From the NCBI GenBank assembly GCA_039649115.1, contig JBBWZQ010000349.1:1-10531 (forward strand): 10,531 nucleotides of DNA. The letters run 5' to 3'. A program made the position numbers and the translations under genes. The notes below the pieces were generated by a model. It did no database searches and had not been told where the DNA came from. It saw nothing but the letters and a program-made list of their open reading frames with translations. Shown here in pieces: positions 6,143 through 10,531 of the stretch; position 1 is the first letter of the stretch; every line of letters begins with the position of its first letter. The DNA is from DATEJJ01 sp039649115. Lineage in GTDB: Bacteria; Actinomycetota; Actinomycetes; Mycobacteriales; Micromonosporaceae.

Positions 6143-7804
6143 ATGAGTCGCAGCAGACGAACAGCCGTGCTGGCGGCGGTGTCCGCACTCGGTCTGGGCA
6201 TCACGGGCCTCGCTACCACGGCGACGGCCCAGGCCGCGCTGCCCGCGTCAACCCCGGTCCTGTCGTCCCCGACGGTGCACTGGCAGCCCTGTCCCGAGTA
6301 CTCGGACGCGGTCCTCGACTACCTGCGCATCCGGCCGGAGGACTACCCGAGGTTCCGCGCGCTCTGGGCGCGCACGGACTGCGGCACGGTCAGCGTGCCG
6401 CTGGACTACCGGCACCCCGACGGGCAGCACATCACCATCGCGCTGACTCGACTCAGGGCGGAGGACCAGGCGCACCGGCTGGGCAGCCTGGCGATGAACC
6501 CCGGCGGCCCGGGCGGCAGCGGCTACCTGATGCCGACCACCCTGGTGCTGAGGAGCTCGACGGACGCGCAGCTCAACAAGCGGTACGACCTCATCGGCTT
6601 CGACCCGCGCGGCGTCGGCTACAGCACGTCGTACGACTGCCCGCAGACTGGGGGCGATTCCGGACGACGGCCGGTCGGTCAGTTGACCGAGGCGGACCTG
6701 CGGCAGGCCTACGACGCGGCGGCGACGCAGGCGGCGGCGTGTTCGTCCGCCAACCCCGGCTTCCTGTCCCAGTTGACCACCGCGAACGTCGCGCGGGACC
6801 TGAACCAGATCCGGCAGGCGCTGCACGAGAAGCGGATGAGCTACTTCGGCGCCTCGTGGGGCACCCAGCTCGGCGCGGTGTACCGCAGCATGTTCCCGAA
6901 GACGATCGGCCGCATGTGGTTGGACAGCGTGGTCTCCCCGCACGCGTACGACCTCGCCTACCGGTTCGACTTCACGGCACAGGCGACCGAGCAGGACTTC
7001 GCGTTCTTCGCCCAGTGGCTGGCCGCCCGCGACAGCCGGTACGGGCTCGGCGACACCCCGGCGAAGGTGCGGGCGGTGGTGCTGGGGCTGCGGCAGCACG
7101 CGGACGCTCATCCCTGGCAGTTCTCTGACGTGCCCATGCCGCTCGACGGTAGCTTCATCGCATTCCTGGCCTCGGCGCCGAACCTGAACTGGGCGCAGGC
7201 CGGACAGATCCTCACGGCGATGACGACCGCGGTGGACCGCGGTCCCGCGCCGCAGCCGGTCAAGGAGGTGATAGGCGGGCCCTCCGATCGGACACCGCCG
7301 CCGGCCGACGCCCCGGCGCAGTTCAACGACACGGCGGGCCAGGCGTACCTGTGCAACGAGGACAGCAGCGCTCGCGACTTCGAGTCGCTGTGGCACGAGT
7401 ACCAGCGGAACCTCGGCAGGAATCCAGTCACCGGCGACCTGACGGCGCTGCGCCCGACCTGTGCGGGGTGGACGCTCCCGGTGCAGTCCTTCCTCCTGCG
7501 CCGGAGCGCGGGATCGTTGGAGATGTCGGGGCACCGGTACGAGACGTTGACGCCGTACCCCTGGGTCCGGCAGATGCAGGATGCGGTCGGCGGCCAGGTG
7601 TTCACCGTCGATGACTTCGTACACGGATCCGTGCCGTTCGTGCCGGAGTGTGCGGAGCATCTCGTCGGCTACTTCGACACCGGGAACCCGGACACCGGGT
7701 CCTGCCCTGGCGTGCAGCCCGACGACTCGTCCGCCGCCCAGGCCGCCACCGCGGCGACGTCCGCCTCGGCGGGGACCGGGTTCTCCTGGCCCATCCGTCG
7801 ATGA
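6143..7804 (+). CDS. Secreted alpha/beta hydrolase, tripeptidyl aminopeptidase (SlpD/SlpE/Tap) family
   Basis: This is an exported serine hydrolase of 553 residues, related to Streptomyces tripeptidyl aminopeptidases that remove N-terminal tripeptides from secreted peptides. A Sec signal peptide is clear: MSRSRR basic start, hydrophobic 8-25, and AQA-like cleavage near 29-32. The oxyanion-loop motif MNPGGPGGSG lies at 118-127, DLIGFDPRGVG at 149-159, and the nucleophile elbow is GASWG with S238. The C-terminal TAP-type domain contains SGHRYETLTPYPW (462-474) and DDFVHGS, in which H494 is the likely catalytic histidine. The position that is usually aspartate (D-x-x-T-P) is E467 here. The last 30 residues form an Ala/Ser/Thr-rich tail after a final cysteine (521). 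A strong ribosome binding site precedes the ATG, and a long hairpin follows the stop. Family assignment is sure; the actual substrate is not. Confidence 0.9.
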   Translation: MSRSRRTAVLAAVSALGLGITGLATTATAQAALPASTPVLSSPTVHWQPCPEYSDAVLDYLRIRPEDYPRFRALWARTDCGTVSVPLDYRHPDGQHITIALTRLRAEDQAHRLGSLAMNPGGPGGSGYLMPTTLVLRSSTDAQLNKRYDLIGFDPRGVGYSTSYDCPQTGGDSGRRPVGQLTEADLRQAYDAAATQAAACSSANPGFLSQLTTANVARDLNQIRQALHEKRMSYFGASWGTQLGAVYRSMFPKTIGRMWLDSVVSPHAYDLAYRFDFTAQATEQDFAFFAQWLAARDSRYGLGDTPAKVRAVVLGLRQHADAHPWQFSDVPMPLDGSFIAFLASAPNLNWAQAGQILTAMTTAVDRGPAPQPVKEVIGGPSDRTPPPADAPAQFNDTAGQAYLCNEDSSARDFESLWHEYQRNLGRNPVTGDLTALRPTCAGWTLPVQSFLLRRSAGSLEMSGHRYETLTPYPWVRQMQDAVGGQVFTVDDFVHGSVPFVPECAEHLVGYFDTGNPDTGSCPGVQPDDSSAAQAATAATSASAGTGFSWPIRR

Positions 7805-7807
7805 TCC

Positions 7808-7861
7808 GTGCGCGAGGTCGGGTGCCATCCCTCGCGGGTCGGCCGACCCGACCTCGCGCAC
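7808..7861 (+). terminator. Perfect 16-bp stem terminator after the secreted hydrolase
   Basis: The arms 7808-7823 and 7846-7861 are perfectly complementary over 16 bases, with a 22-base loop, beginning 4 bases after the hydrolase TGA. There is no T-run, as is usual in actinobacteria. A separate 16-base palindrome (7835-7850) overlaps the loop and the start of the right arm, so the RNA could fold in two mutually exclusive ways. Confidence 0.8.
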
Positions 7862-8155
7862 CCCAACCGGTACCGGCGACCGCCGGGCCGCGCCTGGACG
7901 CCACCGGCCAGGTACGTCACTCCGCGGTCACGCACCACATCATCGAGACGGCCGAGCGTCTCAGCGGCGCCCAGCCCGTCCGGGACGCCTAGCGGCCGCT
8001 GCGCCGACGTCGGCAGGCCAGCGCCTCGGCGCGAGGTGGAGCCGGGTCGAGCGCGGCTCCTGCTGGATCTGCGGCACCACTACAGGCGCGGCGACCTGCA
8101 GACCTACGCGTTCCCGGACACCGCCCTGATCGTCGTGGCAAGCCGGGGCCGGTGA
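7862..8155 (+). pseudogene. Possible decayed coding remnant, family not recognised
   Basis: No intact gene with a credible start lies in this stretch. On the + strand the last part (about 8040-8155) reads as a plausible protein C-terminus containing DLRHHYRRGDLQTYAFPD and TALIVVASRGR before a TGA at 8153-8155. Upstream, another frame gives VTHHIIETAERLSGAQPV, ending at a TAG (7990-7992). Such protein-like stretches in two frames suggest an old gene broken by frameshifts, but no family could be named and chance cannot be excluded. Confidence 0.3.
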
Positions 8156-8181
8156 CCGGCCCGCGGATGGCGGTGTTGTTG

Positions 8182-8187
8182 TACCGT
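8182..8187 (+). promoter_or_regulatory. Candidate -10 hexamer for the lipoprotein gene
   Basis: TACCGT fits the TAnnnT -10 pattern and ends 7 bases before the ATG at 8195. There is no ribosome binding site, so a leaderless transcript is likely. No good -35 match was found at 16-19 bases upstream. Confidence 0.45.
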
Positions 8188-8194
8188 CGCCGGC

Positions 8195-9187
8195 ATGTCG
8201 AGCCCGCAAGCCCGGGTCACCGCCACGGTCCTCGCCGCAGCCCTGGCTCTCGCCGGATGCACCTCGTCCACCAGCCCGCCCCCGGAGTCCACGGTGGACA
8301 CCTCGACCGCGCCGGACATCACGCTGCGCGCGGCGGAGGTGAAGCTGCCCGGGCTGCCGGGCGCCGCCGACCGGCTGCACGTGTCCTGCGCCAGCCGCAC
8401 GTTCTGCGAGGTCGTCGACGAGACCGGCCTGAGCTGGACCTGGACCGGAACCGCGTTCGCCGCACCGGTGCGGTACGCGCCGAAGGGCGACCTTTCCGGG
8501 CTGGTCAGCTGCCCGGCGGCCGGGTTCTGCATGGCTACCGAGAACGACGCCGCCTACGTGCTGCACGGCACGAACTGGGCGGCCACCCCCAAGGCCGCCT
8601 GGGCCGGCTCGATCGTGGGGATCGCCTGCGCGGGGCCGCGGTACTGCGTGGCGGGACCGGCGACCGCCGCCGGCACCGACCTGCGCGCGTGGCACGGCCA
8701 GGCCTGGACGGCAGCGCCGGAGGTGGATGTCTACGCGACGCTGAGCGCGCTGGACTGCGCCCCCGACGGCGAGACCTGCGCGGCCGCCGGCGACGCGGTG
8801 ACCGTGCACCACGGCGACGGGTGGGGCGCCGCGTACCGGCCATCCGCGACCGTCCTCGCGGTCAGCTGCGCCGCCGGCCCCTTCTGCATGGCGGTACTCG
8901 ACGGGAAGTACGCGGTGTGGCGGGGCGGCACGTGGACCGAGCGGTCCTTCCGCCACGGCGTCCAGCCGGGCGGGCTGGCCTGCGCGTCCGCCGCCTTCTG
9001 CGTGGGTACCGACCGCGACTCGTTGCAGCTGTGGAATGGCACCGAGTGGCAGCCTGGCCCGGCGCTGCCCTCCGCCGTCCAGGCACTCATGTTCGACCTC
9101 GCGGCCGGCAATGAGTCCTGCCCGGTCGACGGCTGGTGCCTGCTCGTGGCCAGCGGCGTCTCCTACGTGGTCAGCACGTCCACCTAG
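8195..9187 (+). CDS. Lipoprotein with seven cysteine-pair repeats (predicted beta-propeller)
   Basis: This 330-residue protein is exported and lipid-anchored: MSSPQAR, a hydrophobic run, and lipobox LALAGC with C22, then a Ser/Thr/Pro linker to about 40. The remainder consists of seven repeats of roughly 37-46 residues, each with a pattern like S-C-x5-C near its start and usually a G-x-x-W near its end. The cysteine pairs are 65/71, 106/112, 145/151, 188/195, 225/231, 263/269 and 309/315. Apart from the lipobox cysteine, every cysteine belongs to one of these pairs. Seven such repeats suggest a seven-bladed propeller with one disulfide per blade, on the outer face of the membrane. Similar SC-x-x-x-FC repeat proteins occur widely in actinobacteria with no known role. 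Start ATG at 8195 is supported by the signal peptide. Function unknown; binding or scaffolding is a guess. Confidence 0.85.
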   Translation: MSSPQARVTATVLAAALALAGCTSSTSPPPESTVDTSTAPDITLRAAEVKLPGLPGAADRLHVSCASRTFCEVVDETGLSWTWTGTAFAAPVRYAPKGDLSGLVSCPAAGFCMATENDAAYVLHGTNWAATPKAAWAGSIVGIACAGPRYCVAGPATAAGTDLRAWHGQAWTAAPEVDVYATLSALDCAPDGETCAAAGDAVTVHHGDGWGAAYRPSATVLAVSCAAGPFCMAVLDGKYAVWRGGTWTERSFRHGVQPGGLACASAAFCVGTDRDSLQLWNGTEWQPGPALPSAVQALMFDLAAGNESCPVDGWCLLVASGVSYVVSTST

Positions 9188-9193
9188 TGCCAC

Positions 9194-9220
9194 CCGGGCG
9201 CGCCGTGCCGCCACGCCCGG
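9194..9220 (+). terminator. GC hairpin just after the lipoprotein gene
   Basis: CCGGGCG (9194-9200) pairs perfectly with CGCCCGG (9214-9220) across a 13-base loop, 6 bases after the TAG stop of the lipoprotein gene. Its position suits a terminator; no T-run follows. Confidence 0.5.
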
Positions 9221-9298
9221 CAAACAGCTGGAGAGCGTCGACGTGCGTGCAGGCGGCCGTCGCCGGTTCTCGACCGGAACCCGTTGACCGCGACATCC

Positions 9299-9313
9299 GG
9301 TGGGAATCCCACC
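9299..9313. repeat. Small perfect hairpin in the lipoprotein/helical-protein spacer
   Basis: GGTGGG (9299-9304) and CCCACC (9308-9313) form a perfect 6-bp stem with a 3-base AAT loop, just upstream of the transposase remnant. It might be part of an old element end or a second weak terminator. Nothing further supports a role. Confidence 0.3.
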
Positions 9314-9323
9314 CCAGCGAACA

Positions 9324-9433
9324 GTCGATCGCCGGCCCGCCCTCCGCGAGTTCGAATGCTTCCACAACGGCACCGCCCGCACCAAGGCATCGCCAACACC
9401 CGGCCAGTCGCACCACTACCCGAACCGATCACC
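9324..9433 (+). pseudogene. Frameshifted fragment of an integrase-core transposase C-terminus
   Basis: In one frame bases 9324-9368 read VDRRPALREFECFHN. After the two bases 9369-9370 (one base short of a codon), the next frame, from 9371, reads HRPHQGIANTRPVAPLPEPI. Joined, they match the usual end of IS3/IS481-type DDE transposases, in which L-R-x-F-x-x-x-Y-N is followed by x-H-R-P-H-Q-G and a proline-rich tail. The catalytic region is absent: the frame has a stop at 9285-9287 and nothing transposase-like was seen before it. This is therefore a short relic of an insertion element, dead by frameshift and truncation. No terminal inverted repeats or target duplication were identified. The identification rests on the HRPHQG motif and its correct context. 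Confidence 0.55.
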
Positions 9434-9535
9434 GGACTCGCCACGGCCGAGCGAAGTCCAACTACGGATCATGAACTCTTGGGGTCGGATGGGACTACTC
9501 GCGCACGCCCTGTGCGCATAGCACCACGGGGCTCG

Positions 9536-9541
9536 TACCAT
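9536..9541 (+). promoter_or_regulatory. Candidate -10 hexamer for the helical-repeat gene
   Basis: TACCAT fits TAnnnT and ends 7 bases before the GTG at 9549, the same geometry as the TACCGT before the lipoprotein gene. There is no ribosome binding site, so a leaderless start is likely. It lies about 100 bases after the transposase remnant. No clear -35 was found. Confidence 0.45.
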
Positions 9542-9548
9542 CGGTGTC

Positions 9549-10001
9549 GTGCCGCGCGATGATGATCGCAACGAGCAGGTGGTTGAGCGCGAGAGGCTGC
9601 TGGACGAACGCGGAAGCCGCGTTGCCCAGCGTGAAGGCGCTGCCGAAGACCGCGACGCCGAGGCGGACCAGCGCGACATTGACGGTGAACTGCGATCGAC
9701 TGAGGCTGGTCTTCGCGATCTCCGGGCCGCCCGGCGCGACGCCGAGGCTGCGCGGCGGACCCGCCACGCTGACGCGCGCCAGCGCGAGGCGCAGGAACGG
9801 GAGACCGAGATCAGCCAACGGGAGGCATCGGTTGACCAACGCGAGGCGCAAGCCGACGAGCGGAACCATCTTGCCGACCTGCGCGAGGCGGCGCTCGACG
9901 CACGGGAACGCGCCATTGACAAGGGTGATGAGGCGGCCGACCAGCGTGAAATCGACGCGGAGCTTCGCACATGGAACGAACACAGGCAGGGACGGGCGTG
10001 A
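9549..10001 (+). CDS. Highly charged helical protein with strict 7-residue arginine periodicity
   Basis: This 150-residue protein is not recognised as a named family. It is very rich in Arg, Glu, Asp, Ala and Gln, with no cysteine, no proline after residue 2, and a single Trp (142); it should be one long helix or coiled coil in the cytoplasm. Aligned in sevens from residue 4, position 4 of each unit is Arg at 7, 14, 21 and so on to 140, in 19 of 20 units; only G126 breaks the series. Position 1 is Ala or another small or hydrophobic residue (V11, L18, V25, A32, A39 ... I88, V95, L116, I123, A130), and positions 2 and 5 are often acidic. The unit ADQR(D/E)ID(G/A)ELR occurs at 39-49 and again at 130-140. 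The start GTG at 9549 follows a -10-like TACCAT by 7 bases. Similar charged heptad proteins occur in actinobacteria; the role is unknown. Confidence 0.75.
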   Translation: MPRDDDRNEQVVERERLLDERGSRVAQREGAAEDRDAEADQRDIDGELRSTEAGLRDLRAARRDAEAARRTRHADARQREAQERETEISQREASVDQREAQADERNHLADLREAALDARERAIDKGDEAADQREIDAELRTWNEHRQGRA

Positions 10002-10121
10002 GCGCTCCGTTGACGAGGGCCTGGGCACTCGCACCCGACCGGTCATGGACCGCTTCGCAGGGCGTCCTGCCCGACAATCACGGCAAGACGGTCTGGGACC
10101 GGTTGGCATGGTCGGCTCGGT

Positions 10122-10531
10122 TCAGGTCTGGAGGTGTTGTTCCTCGAATCGCTTCACTTCTGCGGCGAGTTCGGTGTCTTCGGGTGTGTTTCCGCCGAAG
10201 CCGCCGTGCGGCATGGCCTCGAAGACGTGGAGTTCGGTCGTGACACCGGCGGCCAGGAGCCTGCGATGCATCCGAACCGTGTTGGACAGGAACAGGTCAC
10301 GGGTCCCGGTCTGTAGGAAGGTCGGCGGGAAGCCGGTCACGTCACCGAACAATGGGGACAGGTACGGGTGCGCGAGGTCGTGGCCGTTTGCGTAGAGTCG
10401 GTTGATCGGCATGAGCGGGGTGAGGATGTCGATTCCGAGGTTGGTCTGGAATGAGTCACCCGACTCGGTGAGGTCCAACTGCGGGGTCAACAGGACGAGC
10501 GCTGCGGGCATCGGCAAGCCCTCGTCCTTGG
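10122..10531 (-). CDS. Alpha/beta hydrolase, HSL-type esterase, C-terminal part (5' end outside window)
   Basis: Only the C-terminal part, about 136 residues, lies in the window; the frame is open to the right edge. It matches the hormone-sensitive-lipase-like carboxylesterase group: DEGLPMPAALVLLTPQLDLT (the strand after the nucleophile), then a cap-like stretch, LSPLFGDVTGFPPTFLQTGT, the likely catalytic aspartate in TRDLFLSN, and the likely catalytic histidine in MPHGGFGG. The nucleophile serine and the HGGG oxyanion motif would lie upstream, outside the window. A TTG at 10517 could be read as a start but falls inside the conserved fold, so it is not one. The gene converges on the helical-repeat gene, with 120 bases between their stop codons. 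Substrate unknown. Confidence 0.85.
   Translation of the reverse strand, partial: KDEGLPMPAALVLLTPQLDLTESGDSFQTNLGIDILTPLMPINRLYANGHDLAHPYLSPLFGDVTGFPPTFLQTGTRDLFLSNTVRMHRRLLAAGVTTELHVFEAMPHGGFGGNTPEDTELAAEVKRFEEQHLQT

Noticed and set aside
6248..7861. Long open frame antisense to the secreted hydrolase
   Set aside because: Its translation is Arg/Val/Gly-rich low-information sequence without domains, whereas the plus-strand frame has a signal peptide and catalytic motifs.
7961..9385. Long minus-strand open frame across the lipoprotein gene
   Set aside because: It is a shadow of the lipoprotein codon bias and gives no recognisable protein. The plus frame has a lipobox and seven regular repeats.
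9549..10001. Possible CRISPR-like or tandem DNA repeat because of the 21-base periodicity
   Set aside because: The DNA units are not identical or separated by spacers. The periodicity comes from the 7-residue protein pattern.

Overview
The window is high-GC DNA with GC-rich third codon positions, GTG starts, start codons sitting 6-7 bases after a -10-like hexamer (the leaderless pattern), and a secreted tripeptidyl-aminopeptidase-type hydrolase typical of actinomycetes. It is most likely a filamentous or related actinobacterium (Streptomyces/Pseudonocardia/Micromonospora breadth). The genus cannot be fixed from this stretch, which reads as chromosomal accessory sequence with some gene decay.

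Layout from left to right. (1) A YjbR/MmcQ-type gene cut by the left edge, then a hairpin and about 450 bases without a convincing gene. (2) An aminoglycoside-phosphotransferase-fold kinase (867-1802, +). (3) A LysR regulator (1953-2972, -) divergent from a RidA-family gene (3023-3394, +), with only 50 bases between the two start codons. The RidA stop overlaps the start of an MFS transporter that lacks its first four membrane helices (3391-4236, +). (4) A two-component system on the minus strand, kinase first and regulator second, joined by a GTGA overlap (5988 to 4181). Its tail overlaps the tail of the MFS gene. (5) A divergent secreted alpha/beta hydrolase of the tripeptidyl aminopeptidase family (6143-7804, +), ended by a perfect 16-bp hairpin. 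(6) A decayed stretch, then a lipoprotein made of seven cysteine-pair repeats (8195-9187, +). (7) A frameshifted fragment of a transposase C-terminus, then a 150-residue all-helical protein with arginine at almost every seventh residue (9549-10001, +). (8) The C-terminal part of an HSL-type alpha/beta hydrolase running in from the right edge (-).

Likely working units are: LysR controlling RidA plus the truncated MFS and its own promoter; and the kinase-regulator pair, possibly acting on the divergent secreted hydrolase through the shared 154-base region, which holds an imperfect inverted repeat. The phosphotransferase, lipoprotein and helical-repeat genes appear to be single transcription units. 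The least explained items are the 7-residue arginine-periodic protein and the seven-repeat cysteine-pair lipoprotein. No CRISPR array, tRNA, rRNA, intact insertion sequence or known defence system was recognised.
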